Shown in pieces: positions 7,917 through 16,293 of a stretch of 64,000 nucleotides of DNA. The notes below the pieces were generated by a model. That model had not been told where the DNA came from, made no database searches, and saw only the letters and a program-made list of their open reading frames with translations. The DNA comes from Lentimicrobiaceae bacterium. GTDB lineage: Bacteria; Bacteroidota; Bacteroidia; Bacteroidales; JAGNHN01. The translations under genes and the position numbers were made by a program. Positions within the stretch are counted from its first letter, which is position 1. Each line of letters opens with the position of its first letter. Location of the stretch: assembly GCA_018001695.1 (NCBI GenBank), contig JAGNHN010000004.1, forward strand, positions 1 through 64,000, given 5' to 3'.

Positions 7917-10408
7917 TTTATACAAGGAAGACGGAGACGGAGCAGCGGGCGTTTTTTGAAGCATGTCTGGAAAAATTCAATGAAGCGGCGAAAAACCTCC
8001 CGGAATACCGGTATTATTATCGCATTGCAGATAGCGTGATATGCCTCCATTTTGCTGACAAAGCACTGGTTCCGTTCATGACAAATGCCATTGCCCACCT
8101 GGAATGTGCAGCTGTAACAGCGCCTGACCTGACCATCCATCTCTGGGATTCGGAGACCTCGGGTGTGGAAATGGTGCAGCCTCCCTGCGAATGGGGTTGT
8201 TTTACCGACCGGGGCGATATCTGGGGCTTCGACAGCAAGGTGATCCGGACTGCCTTTCATTGGGGTGAATTCAGCGTGAATGTGATGGATCTGGAGAGCA
8301 GGCAGGGCGTCTATTGGGTGCAGACTGTCAAAACCATGCCCTATTGGACAGCTTCAGCTCCCCTGCGGACCATGTTTCACTGGTGGATGGAACACCTTGG
8401 GCACCAGATGTTACATGCTGCTGTTGTAGGGTATGATGGTAAAGCCCTGGTTATCACTGGTAAGGGAGGGATTGGAAAATCAACGACCGCCTTGAACTCC
8501 CTGGAAGCAGGGATGGATTACCTGTCTGATGACTATGTAATCATCAGCCTGAACCCTGAACCCACCGCCTGGTGTCTCTATTCTACTGCAAAAGTAAATG
8601 CCGGTGAATTAGATCTTTATCCAGGATTGGCACCACTGGCGTCGCCACTTATAAAGCCTGATCAGGAAAAAGCCGTGATCTTTCTGTACCCGGATCGAAA
8701 AGACCAGCTGGCCCTCAGCATGCCACTGGCAGGACTGCTGACACCGGTTTTTGGTGAGGGTGAGGCTACCACGACGAGGGCCATTCCCAACTGGCGCATC
8801 ATGCGGAATATGTCGTTTACGACCATGGCGCAACTACCAGGAGCGGGAGAGCATACAAATACATTCATCCACAAGCTCAGCCATAGCCTCCCGGTGATGG
8901 AGCTGGTACTGGGTCAGGACAGGAAGGCTGTTCCTGAGATGCTTACATCCCTGCTGCGTGATGAGACATCTCTGAGACAGATGGATTTTCCTTCAGTGGA
9001 TGACCGTTCCCGGCACTGGCCCATGATCAGTATCGTGGTGCCGGTTTATAATGGAGGATCGTTTATCGAGGAGGCTATACAGAACATCCTGGCCCAGGAG
9101 TATCCATCTATTGAGATCATCATTGTGGATGATGGGTCAACGGATGATACTGCGGAGGTGGTCAAGCGTTTACCCATTGATGTCCGGTATTTTTATCAGG
9201 AGAACAGTGGACCGGCGGCTGCCCGTAACCGGGGTATCCGGGATGCTTCTGCGGATTTTATCGCCCTGCTGGATGTAGATGACCTGTGGCCGGATAAGAA
9301 CCTCTTTCTCATGGCCCGTCACCTGATGGATGATCCGGATATCCTGGTCGTGCATGGCCAGGCCCAGGTGACAGAAAAAGACCTGAACACAGGGAAGTAC
9401 CATTACTTTGGAAGTCCAAAGGAAGCTTTCCAGGGTTATATAGGTGCCGGCCTGTACCGTAAAGAAGCTTTCAATGTTGTCGGTCTGTATGATACTTTTA
9501 TGAAGATGGGCGAAGATGCAGACTGGTTTCAAAGGGCGACAGAGCTCAGAATCAATCTGAAGAAACTTGATGAGGTGACTTTATTCGTCCGCCGCCATGG
9601 CCACAATATGACAGAAGGCCTGGACCTTGTCGAGCTGAACGCGCTCAAGGTCTTCAAAAAATCCCTGGACCGCATGAGACATCCTGTCCGGGATGAAGAA
9701 ATTACCCATCTGGCAGCGGATACCTCGGTTATCGTGCCTGTATACAACGGTGAAGCCTATTTAACACAGGCACTGGACAGCATTTTATCACAGGGCATCC
9801 GCTTCAGGGAGGTGCTGGTCATCGATGATGGTAGCACTGATCGCAGTGCTGAGATAGCAGCTACTTTCAGCGATAAGGTCAGGTTGATCACCCAGGAAAA
9901 CAAAGGGGCTGCTGCTGCCCGGAACAGGGGTATCACCATGGCGCAGGGGACTTACCTGGCATTTCTGGATGCGGATGATCTCTGGGTGATGGGTGGAATA
10001 AAGCTGCTGTTGAAGACCTTCACGAATCAACCGGATCTGGACATCGCCTTCGGGCATGTTGAGCAATTTATCAGTCCGGAGCTTGATGAATCAGCCCGCC
10101 GGCCCCTGCGTAATGAACTCCGGGAGATGCCCGGGTACCTGATGGGGGCCATGGTCGCTAAGAAACATGTCTTCGACAAGGTCGGCCTCCTTCCTGAGAA
10201 CCTGCAATTGGGAGAGTTTATCGACTGGTTTCATCAGGCTCAACATCAGGGAGTTAAGTATAAGATGCTGGAGCCTGTCGTGATGCGGCGAAGAATTCAT
10301 ACCACCAATCAGGGGATACTGAAGAAAGCGCATATGCAGGACTATGCCACGGTAGCCCATGCCGCACTCAAACGGCTGAGAGAGGAACAAGGGAAGAAAA
10401 AGGAATAG
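7913..10408 (+). CDS. HprK-like kinase fused to two GT2 glycosyltransferase domains
   Basis: An 831-residue protein with three apparent enzymes in one chain. Residues ~1-345 resemble HPr kinase-related kinases: a Walker A loop GKGGIGKST at 183-191 followed by the YLSDDYVII segment, close to the size of a stand-alone HprK-related protein. Residues ~370-595 are a family 2 glycosyltransferase (ISIVVPVYNGG, DDGSTDD near 406, LDVDDLW). Residues ~603-820 are a second GT2 domain (VIVPVYNGEAY, DDGSTDRS near 638, LDADDLW). Both keep the acidic motifs for nucleotide-sugar and metal binding. No membrane segment is evident, so it should be cytoplasmic. Its start overlaps the ABC exporter stop as ATGA, indicating translational coupling. 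A kinase-GT2-GT2 fusion suggests phosphorylation and glycosylation of one acceptor; the acceptor is unknown. Confidence 0.85.
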   Translation: MIYTRKTETEQRAFFEACLEKFNEAAKNLPEYRYYYRIADSVICLHFADKALVPFMTNAIAHLECAAVTAPDLTIHLWDSETSGVEMVQPPCEWGCFTDRGDIWGFDSKVIRTAFHWGEFSVNVMDLESRQGVYWVQTVKTMPYWTASAPLRTMFHWWMEHLGHQMLHAAVVGYDGKALVITGKGGIGKSTTALNSLEAGMDYLSDDYVIISLNPEPTAWCLYSTAKVNAGELDLYPGLAPLASPLIKPDQEKAVIFLYPDRKDQLALSMPLAGLLTPVFGEGEATTTRAIPNWRIMRNMSFTTMAQLPGAGEHTNTFIHKLSHSLPVMELVLGQDRKAVPEMLTSLLRDETSLRQMDFPSVDDRSRHWPMISIVVPVYNGGSFIEEAIQNILAQEYPSIEIIIVDDGSTDDTAEVVKRLPIDVRYFYQENSGPAAARNRGIRDASADFIALLDVDDLWPDKNLFLMARHLMDDPDILVVHGQAQVTEKDLNTGKYHYFGSPKEAFQGYIGAGLYRKEAFNVVGLYDTFMKMGEDADWFQRATELRINLKKLDEVTLFVRRHGHNMTEGLDLVELNALKVFKKSLDRMRHPVRDEEITHLAADTSVIVPVYNGEAYLTQALDSILSQGIRFREVLVIDDGSTDRSAEIAATFSDKVRLITQENKGAAAARNRGITMAQGTYLAFLDADDLWVMGGIKLLLKTFTNQPDLDIAFGHVEQFISPELDESARRPLRNELREMPGYLMGAMVAKKHVFDKVGLLPENLQLGEFIDWFHQAQHQGVKYKMLEPVVMRRRIHTTNQGILKKAHMQDYATVAHAALKRLREEQGKKKE

Positions 10409-10440
10409 TCCGGCAGGATTGCTTTCTCTGTATGTCCTTG

Positions 10441-12300
10441 TTAATCAGGCTTGAATGTTTCATGCTGAAACATCGTCTTCAGCCTCGGTTCCTGGTCTTC
10501 TTTCCGAAACACAAAGTTCTCCATCACCAGGATGTCCATATCTGTTCTCATAAAACAACGGAAGGCATCGTCCGGGGTGCAGACAATAGGTTCGCCCCGC
10601 ACATTGAAGCTGGTGTTGATGAGCAGTCCATATCCTGTCCGTTCCTTGAAATGACGGATCAGGGACCAGAACCTCGGGTTTGTTTCCCTATGCACACTCT
10701 GCAGGCGGGCGGAATAATCGATATGCGTTATGGCTGGGATGTCGGACCGCTTGAAATACAGCCGTTCATACAATGGTTTATTCTGATAACCATCCGGTAA
10801 GGGATGGATGCGCTTCTGATTAACGGGGACGACCAGTAGCATATAGGGCGATGGCCGCTCGATATGGAAATATTCCTGTTTATCTTCGTCCAGCACTGCC
10901 GGGGCAAATGGCCGGAATCCTTCCCGGAATTTGATTTTTACGTTCATGTGCTTCTGCATGACCGGGCTTCTCGGATCACCTAGTATACTGCGGTTTCCCA
11001 GTGCCCGGGGCCCGAATTCCATTCGGCCCTGAAACCAACCCACTACCTTTCCTTCGTCCAGTTCCTTGGCCACCAGGGACATGAGGGTCGATTCATCTTC
11101 GAATAAGTTGGCCTGGGCCTGATACCTCCGGATCACACTCCTGATGTCCTTCTCCGTAAAGGCAGGCCCGAGGTAGGCGCCCTGCATGGCATCTCCTTCC
11201 TGGTCCGGCTTTCTGTCCATCCCTTTCCATATATGCTGGCCCAGGTATGCTGCACCGAGCGCACCGCCTGCATCTCCGGCTGCCGGCTGGATCCAGATAT
11301 CATCAAACATCCCGGATAACAGCAGTTTCCCACTGGCGACACTGTTCAATGCCACACCCCCGGCCATGACCAGGTGCCTAGCCTTGGTGAGTGCCCTGGC
11401 CGTCCGCGCCATCCGGAACAAAATGTCTTCAGTGACTTCCTGAATGGCCAGTGCCAGATCCATGTGTTCCTGCTGCAGTGCTTCATGCTCCTGTTTGCGC
11501 GCTATGCCAAATAATTGCGCCCATCGACGGTCATCGGTCATTCTCAATCCTGTGGCAAAGCGGAAGTATTTCATATTCAATAGAATACTGCCATCTTCCC
11601 GGATGTCGACCAATTCACGGATGATCTTTTCCTTATAGATGCGCGTCCGTTCCGAATCATGATGGCCATAAGGCGCCAGTCCCATGAGTTTATATTCTCC
11701 ACTGTTCACCCTGAACCCCAGGTAGTAAGTGAATGCTGAGTAGAGCATTCCGACGGAATGGGGGAAATGCAGCTCACGCAGTAAGGTGATTTCTTTGCCT
11801 TTTCCATGTCCAATCGAAGCCGTAGCCCATTCCCCGACGCCATCCACCGTGAGGATGGCAGCTTCCTCAAAGGGCGAGGGGTAGAAAGCACTGGCAGCAT
11901 GGGAGAGATGGTGCTCAGGAAAGAGCAGCGGAACGTGGGCCAAACCAAAGGTATGGAGCTCTCTCCGAAGCATTTGTTTCATGAACAGCTTCTCCCTGAT
12001 CCAGACAGGGACACCTTTCAGAAAGCTGCTCAGGCCTTGGGGTGCCATTGCATGGTAGGTTTCCAGTAGTCTTTCAAATTTCAGGAATGGTTTATCGTAG
12101 AAGGCAACGGCATCAATCTCTCCCATTGATATCCCTCCCTCTTCCAGAACGTAGGCAATGGCATGACGTGGGAATCGTGCGTCATGCTTGAGGCGCGTAA
12201 ACCGTTCCTCATGGGCGGCGGCAATGATACGGTCGTCGCAGAGAAGCACAGCCGCACTGTCGTGATAATAGGCTGATATTCCAAGGATATAGGAGGCCAT
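10441..12300 (-). CDS. NodU/CmcH/TobZ-family carbamoyltransferase
   Basis: This enzyme class activates carbamoyl phosphate with ATP and transfers the carbamoyl group to a hydroxyl of a sugar or secondary metabolite. The 619-residue protein starts at ILGISAYYHDSAA. It shows the metal/active-site motif EHHLSHAAS (residues 129-137, with His130, His131 and His134), the DGVGEWAT strand, and the YrdC-like second half with FGPRALGNRSIL. The longer frame back to 12429 runs through an unrelated gene and is wrong. The ATG at 12300 overlaps the stop of the 49-residue gene upstream by one base (TGATG), so the two are coupled. With SxtJ it repeats a trio known from saxitoxin-type and exopolysaccharide clusters. 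Confidence 0.92.
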   Translation of the reverse strand: MASYILGISAYYHDSAAVLLCDDRIIAAAHEERFTRLKHDARFPRHAIAYVLEEGGISMGEIDAVAFYDKPFLKFERLLETYHAMAPQGLSSFLKGVPVWIREKLFMKQMLRRELHTFGLAHVPLLFPEHHLSHAASAFYPSPFEEAAILTVDGVGEWATASIGHGKGKEITLLRELHFPHSVGMLYSAFTYYLGFRVNSGEYKLMGLAPYGHHDSERTRIYKEKIIRELVDIREDGSILLNMKYFRFATGLRMTDDRRWAQLFGIARKQEHEALQQEHMDLALAIQEVTEDILFRMARTARALTKARHLVMAGGVALNSVASGKLLLSGMFDDIWIQPAAGDAGGALGAAYLGQHIWKGMDRKPDQEGDAMQGAYLGPAFTEKDIRSVIRRYQAQANLFEDESTLMSLVAKELDEGKVVGWFQGRMEFGPRALGNRSILGDPRSPVMQKHMNVKIKFREGFRPFAPAVLDEDKQEYFHIERPSPYMLLVVPVNQKRIHPLPDGYQNKPLYERLYFKRSDIPAITHIDYSARLQSVHRETNPRFWSLIRHFKERTGYGLLINTSFNVRGEPIVCTPDDAFRCFMRTDMDILVMENFVFRKEDQEPRLKTMFQHETFKPD

Positions 12301-12449
12301 CAGAAAATCGTGTAGATAAAAGGTGCAATGGCCGATCCATATGTCATAACGATCAGGAAGCCAAAGATCAGCAGCACCAGTATGAGGGGCATCAGCCAGT
12401 ACTTTTTGCGGATGCGCAGAAAAGCCCACAGGTCACGTAAGAACTCCAT
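12300..12449 (-). CDS. DUF5989-type single-pass membrane microprotein (49 residues)
   Basis: This small gene lies in the 19-base-spaced gap after SxtJ and ends in the start codon of the carbamoyltransferase (TGATG). The product is 49 residues: MEFLRDLWAFLRIRKKYWL, then a hydrophobic helix (about residues 21-36) and a short tail IAPFIYTIF. This pattern is that of DUF5989, a family of ~50-residue proteins found between SxtJ and the carbamoyltransferase in many clusters. It probably inserts in the inner membrane and may hold the carbamoyltransferase there; that role is inference. A size cutoff of 60 residues would miss it. Confidence 0.85.
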   Translation of the reverse strand: MEFLRDLWAFLRIRKKYWLMPLILVLLIFGFLIVMTYGSAIAPFIYTIF

Positions 12450-12468
12450 CTCGTGTTCAGTTTGTCAA

Positions 12469-12888
12469 TTAATAAGGTTTCTCAAGATCTCCGGCCGTGA
12501 ACTTATGGTAACGGATTTTAAATACCGATTCCCGGCTCCTTTTAAAACTTTTTTTCATCAGGGGATCGTACCCCATTCCCTGGTGGATCATTCCGACAGG
12601 CACCACCATGAGCAGGAAAATCAAACTCAGCAAGAGGGAAGACATGACATAGCCCAGTCCGTGGGATATTTTTTGCCAGGCCCAGGTAAATGGCAGCAGC
12701 AGGGAAGGCAGTGTCATGGCAACGACCAGCACCGGTATGGCGGCATAGGCATACCTGATGTCTTTCACGAAATATACCATCAGCAGCAAGATGAGGACCA
12801 ACGCCATACCAGCGTCGGTATGTGCTTTGCGCGTGAACGGCCTGTCCTTCTTTCCATTCTGTGTTTGTATCTGATCCTTATTGATCAT
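12469..12888 (-). CDS. SxtJ-family membrane protein
   Basis: This 139-residue protein has two or three hydrophobic segments (about residues 28-60 and 75-100) and a basic C-terminal tail (MKKSFKRSRESVFKIRYHKF). Its size, topology and position upstream of DUF5989 and a carbamoyltransferase match SxtJ, first named in saxitoxin clusters and since seen in many polysaccharide loci, biochemical role unknown. It is the first gene of the reverse operon 12888-10441. The gap to the divergent gene at 12985 is about 96 bases and must hold promoters for both directions; a palindromic TAAATTTA at 12930-12937 is a weak candidate for either. Confidence 0.8.
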   Translation of the reverse strand: MINKDQIQTQNGKKDRPFTRKAHTDAGMALVLILLLMVYFVKDIRYAYAAIPVLVVAMTLPSLLLPFTWAWQKISHGLGYVMSSLLLSLIFLLMVVPVGMIHQGMGYDPLMKKSFKRSRESVFKIRYHKFTAGDLEKPY

Positions 12889-12984
12889 ACCAGCATTGTT
12901 CAGATGTTCGTGGACTGCATAAAAGGATGTAAATTTACCGAATATCTGATAATGTCGAATGATTGCAGTGGTAACCCCATGCAG

Positions 12985-14154
12985 ATGGAAAAGAAAAAAC
13001 CTTCAGGATATCACATTCACAAGGCATTGGTTGCAGTGATGGCCGTCATGGCGCTGCTCATAACGCGATGGTCATGGATGGGAGGCATAGATCCTCTGTG
13101 GGTTTGCGTCTCATCTGCAGCAGTATTCCTCTTGCTTTTCCTCAGGGGCAGGACATTTTGGCGGGTTATATTTTTCAACATGGCCGCCTTCTTCCTGATC
13201 CTGGCTTTGTTTGAATCCTATTTTGTGCTCAAAGCGCGTTGGAATCCCGGTCCCGTCGTCCATACGGAAGGCGTCTATGATCACATGCGTGATGAGGTTA
13301 CCGGTGCCCGGATGGTCCCGGGTTCATCGCGACGGGCGAAAAAGACCGTTGATGGTTCCTTGCTGTACGATGTGCAGATTACGGCTGATACGAATGGCTT
13401 GCGGATTAGTCCGCCCTGCGCGTCGGATTCGGCCTGCGGGGTGCTTTTCTTTGGCGACTCGTTTACCTTTGGCGAAGGGGTGAATGACAACGAAACCATG
13501 CCCTGGCGCGTTGGAGAAGCGCTTGGGAACAGTTATTGCATTTACAATTTTGCCCTGCATGGGTATGGTCCGCATCACATGCTGGCCCTGGTGGAGGGTG
13601 GACGGGTGTTTCCCGTTGTGACGCATGAGGTGAAGGACGTTATTTATGAGGTTTTATACCCTGATCACGTCTTCCGGCTCGCGGGATACTTTGACTGGGA
13701 TGTTTATGGTCCCTGGTATGAGCTTGATGATCAGGGAAATCCGGTGAGGCTGGGTAGTTTTGATACGCCGGGCAGGCTCAATGCATGGACCAGGTGGGTT
13801 TTGCGAAGCCAGCTCGGTTCCAAGGCTATGTATTATTTCAGGTATGACAGGACAAAGGACAAGGAGCGCTTTGTGGCCGTCCTTCTGCATATGTGGAAAC
13901 TACTTCAGGTTCAATATCCCGATGCCCGTTTTCATCTTTTACTATGGGACTGGACCGAAGGCCAGGACGATGTGTATTTCGACCGCCTCCGTGATACGGG
14001 GATCCTGATACATGATGTGGAAACGTTTATTCCTGATGGCGATAAAAGCAATCCTGACCTGAAGATCAGTCCTTTTGACAAACACCCCAATGCCGCCTGC
14101 CAACAGCTCTTTGCTGATTACGTGCTGGCAAAAATCATTCAGCCCTGTAATTGA
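12985..14154 (+). CDS. Membrane-anchored SGNH/GDSL hydrolase-like protein
   Basis: About 389 residues with N-terminal membrane helices (roughly residues 10-90) followed by an extracytoplasmic SGNH domain. The first block is LFFGDSFTFGEGV, giving the candidate nucleophile serine in GDS; the last is SPFDKHPNAACQQLFADYV, giving an Asp-x-x-His pair (DKH). This pattern fits enzymes that add or remove acyl groups on exported polysaccharides. The frame is open back to 12328, but that part is antisense to the SxtJ/carbamoyltransferase operon. Starts at 12952, 12979 and 12985 are all possible; 12985 (MEKKKPS) is taken. It faces the O-antigen-ligase gene tail to tail, 27 bases apart. Confidence 0.78.
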   Translation: MEKKKPSGYHIHKALVAVMAVMALLITRWSWMGGIDPLWVCVSSAAVFLLLFLRGRTFWRVIFFNMAAFFLILALFESYFVLKARWNPGPVVHTEGVYDHMRDEVTGARMVPGSSRRAKKTVDGSLLYDVQITADTNGLRISPPCASDSACGVLFFGDSFTFGEGVNDNETMPWRVGEALGNSYCIYNFALHGYGPHHMLALVEGGRVFPVVTHEVKDVIYEVLYPDHVFRLAGYFDWDVYGPWYELDDQGNPVRLGSFDTPGRLNAWTRWVLRSQLGSKAMYYFRYDRTKDKERFVAVLLHMWKLLQVQYPDARFHLLLWDWTEGQDDVYFDRLRDTGILIHDVETFIPDGDKSNPDLKISPFDKHPNAACQQLFADYVLAKIIQPCN

Positions 14155-14181
14155 GAGTATTTGATGGCATGTAATCGTAGG

Positions 14182-16137
14182 TTAAGGATGCCAATGATGG
14201 ACCCCAACTGGCGTTGCTACACCATACAATTGGATTTGTGCATAGTGAATCAGGGTATCCAGTTCCTGGTTATACTGATCGGTCAGGCAGAGATAGTAGT
14301 GATCCAGGGCCTGTTTATACTTACCCAGCGCAGCCTCGCATTCACCCAGTTTCTGTAAGGAATACCGATGCAGGGGATAGATTTTAATGGCCCGCTCGAA
14401 ATAGGGGATGGCTTTTTCATATTCCTGCAGGTAATAATGCACTGTACCCAGGTCACTCAGACTAGGGACGGAATAGGGATTTTGTTCTATTGCTTTTTCC
14501 AGGTCCATTCGCGCTTCACGCAGGTTGCCCCTGCTGAGGTTGGCATTACCACGAAACCAGAACAAGGGAATATTGCTGGGATCCAGCTGCCCAAACTCAC
14601 TATAGCCCCTGTCAATGGCCACTACAGCTGTGGCCCAGTCCTGCATCTTATGCGCAGCAAAAGCGTAATTTGTGTATACCTCTGCCTTGACCATCTTGCG
14701 GCCGATAAACATCCCTGTGGACAACAGCACCATCGCCATCAGGATGAATGCAGTCCTGCTCATGGGTTTGACACCGGCCTTGATGGGATGAACCTGGTGA
14801 TAGGACCATAACAGGAAGGAGGCAAGTAGCATCAACATCATCTGCAGGTCGATACGCTCGTAGGGAAAGGAAAAGGAGGCATCAACCCCATATCCGGTTA
14901 TGCCAGCGATCATGAGGATGACCAAAACCTTCTGATGTTCATTGATGGACCTTCTCAGTGTTCTGAGCGCGATGAACCAGAGTGAGATGAAAAAGGCAGC
15001 GTAGGTGATGAATCCGATGATCCCTTTTTCTGCCAGGATCCATAGAAAGTCATTATGAGGCCTTCTCCAGTTGTGAAAATAGCTTTCGTTTGGATTTGGC
15101 TGGTAGTATTTGGGAATGAGTATCTTCCAGTTCCCGGCGCCCACACCTGTCAGGGGCTTTTCCTTGATCATTTCAAGGGTGTTTCGCCAGATACTCACCC
15201 GTTTTTGCCGGTTGGCTGTTTGTGTGTCAAAGATGGAAGCCACACGTTTCTCCAGGCCCTGAATGGCCTCAGCATTGCTTCGCATGGGCTTGTAGGCAGG
15301 ATGTCCGAGAGAATATTGGTTGATCAGATACGCTGAGCCGAAGGCCATGATATGAACAATGGCCAGCAATACTATATTGCGTTTGAATTGATGCAGACCT
15401 TCCGCTTTCATTCCCTGGCGAAACATCAGAGCCAGAATCAGGCTCACCATCATGAATACCGCTGTGGCCAGCCAGATGGATCTTGTCTGTAGCAGAAGCA
15501 TCATCATAAGGATCAAGCCCAGAACCAGCGCTGCGATGGACTTCTCCCTCACTCCGGCCGTAAGCAGGGCGTAATACAACAACGGGATTGTCATGTAGGC
15601 CATGGCCGAGAAGATGTTCTTATGCGACATCAGGCCTTTGACCTGGTACAGTGCATCCATATCAGGGTGGCGGAATACATGTGTGAAATACTCGAAGAGC
15701 CCGATGGAAGCCAGTACCAGGCCTAGCAACATGCAGACCACAACGAATGGGCGGGCGGACCCGGACCTGATCAACAGGCTTGTCGTTATTATCAGGAAGA
15801 GGAAGGACAGAAAGATCCGCATGATATCGAATACTCCTTCATATGGACTCATGGCAATGAGCAACGATAAGGCTGAGATCAGCATGAAGACGCCCCATAT
15901 CCAGACTGGCGGGCGGTAGAGCAGGCTCATCTCAGGGAGTTTGTGCCGCGACAGAATCAGGAAGATCAGCAGCATCGCGATCACGATGACCGAGAGCACC
16001 ATGAATTTGGGTACCAGAGTCACATCGATGGCGCGGTTGTATACAAAGAGGCTGACCAGGAGCAGGCAGAGTGCCGCAAAGGTCCATGTAATCCAGGCAG
16101 GAAATATTTTGATAACCTGCGGTTTCGGTTTTGCCAT
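14182..16137 (-). CDS. O-antigen ligase/polymerase (Wzy_C) family protein with TPR tail
   Basis: A 651-residue inner-membrane protein. About a dozen hydrophobic helices occupy residues 10-460. The large periplasmic loop near 300-355 carries the Wzy_C hallmarks: a basic RVSIWRNTLEMI stretch, PLTGVGAGNW and RPHNDFLWILAEKG, with the arginine and histidine expected for glycan transfer. Residues ~520-640 are tetratricopeptide repeats (DLGTVHYYLQEYEKAIPYFERAIKI-like). Proteins of this class either ligate O-antigen to lipid A core, polymerise repeat units, or glycosylate proteins. With the neighbouring SGNH protein, carbamoyltransferase and GT2 domains it supports a surface glycan pathway. The TPR tail is often seen in Bacteroidota homologues. 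The acceptor cannot be deduced. Confidence 0.88.
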   Translation of the reverse strand: MAKPKPQVIKIFPAWITWTFAALCLLLVSLFVYNRAIDVTLVPKFMVLSVIVIAMLLIFLILSRHKLPEMSLLYRPPVWIWGVFMLISALSLLIAMSPYEGVFDIMRIFLSFLFLIITTSLLIRSGSARPFVVVCMLLGLVLASIGLFEYFTHVFRHPDMDALYQVKGLMSHKNIFSAMAYMTIPLLYYALLTAGVREKSIAALVLGLILMMMLLLQTRSIWLATAVFMMVSLILALMFRQGMKAEGLHQFKRNIVLLAIVHIMAFGSAYLINQYSLGHPAYKPMRSNAEAIQGLEKRVASIFDTQTANRQKRVSIWRNTLEMIKEKPLTGVGAGNWKILIPKYYQPNPNESYFHNWRRPHNDFLWILAEKGIIGFITYAAFFISLWFIALRTLRRSINEHQKVLVILMIAGITGYGVDASFSFPYERIDLQMMLMLLASFLLWSYHQVHPIKAGVKPMSRTAFILMAMVLLSTGMFIGRKMVKAEVYTNYAFAAHKMQDWATAVVAIDRGYSEFGQLDPSNIPLFWFRGNANLSRGNLREARMDLEKAIEQNPYSVPSLSDLGTVHYYLQEYEKAIPYFERAIKIYPLHRYSLQKLGECEAALGKYKQALDHYYLCLTDQYNQELDTLIHYAQIQLYGVATPVGVHHWHP

Positions 16138-16235
16138 ATGGGTGGTCTCGATAAGGGTCTATGAAACGTGGGTAAAGATAAAAAAGAGATTAATTCTCTA
16201 TATAAAGAATTCTATAATATAGTAAAAATAGTTAT

Positions 16236-16271
16236 AAAAAAAGCACATCCGGATAAGGATACCGGATGTGC
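16236..16271 (-). terminator. Rho-independent terminator of the pyrophosphatase gene
   Basis: A perfect 10-base stem (GCACATCCGG/CCGGATGTGC, arms 16262-16271 and 16243-16252 read on the minus strand) with a nine-base loop is followed by seven T residues (16242-16236). It lies about 23 bases past the hppA stop. Confidence 0.9.
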
Positions 16272-16293
16272 CTTCAGCTTTTAAATAGAATGC

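Noticed and set aside
10432-10800. 122-residue plus-strand frame after the kinase/GT2 gene
   Set aside because: It is antisense to the conserved C-terminus of the carbamoyltransferase and has no recognisable domain.
12301-12429. N-terminal extension of the carbamoyltransferase
   Set aside because: The family starts at ILGISAYYHDSAA, and the extra region encodes the DUF5989 protein in another frame.
12930-12937. Palindromic TAAATTTA as a shared promoter box between SxtJ and the SGNH gene
   Set aside because: It misses the final G of the consensus in both directions and no properly spaced -33 TTTG was found, so it was not listed as a feature.
12328-12984. N-terminal extension of the SGNH gene (frame open from 12328)
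   Set aside because: It is antisense to the carbamoyltransferase start, DUF5989 gene and SxtJ, has no domain, and the SGNH protein's membrane head begins only after 12985.
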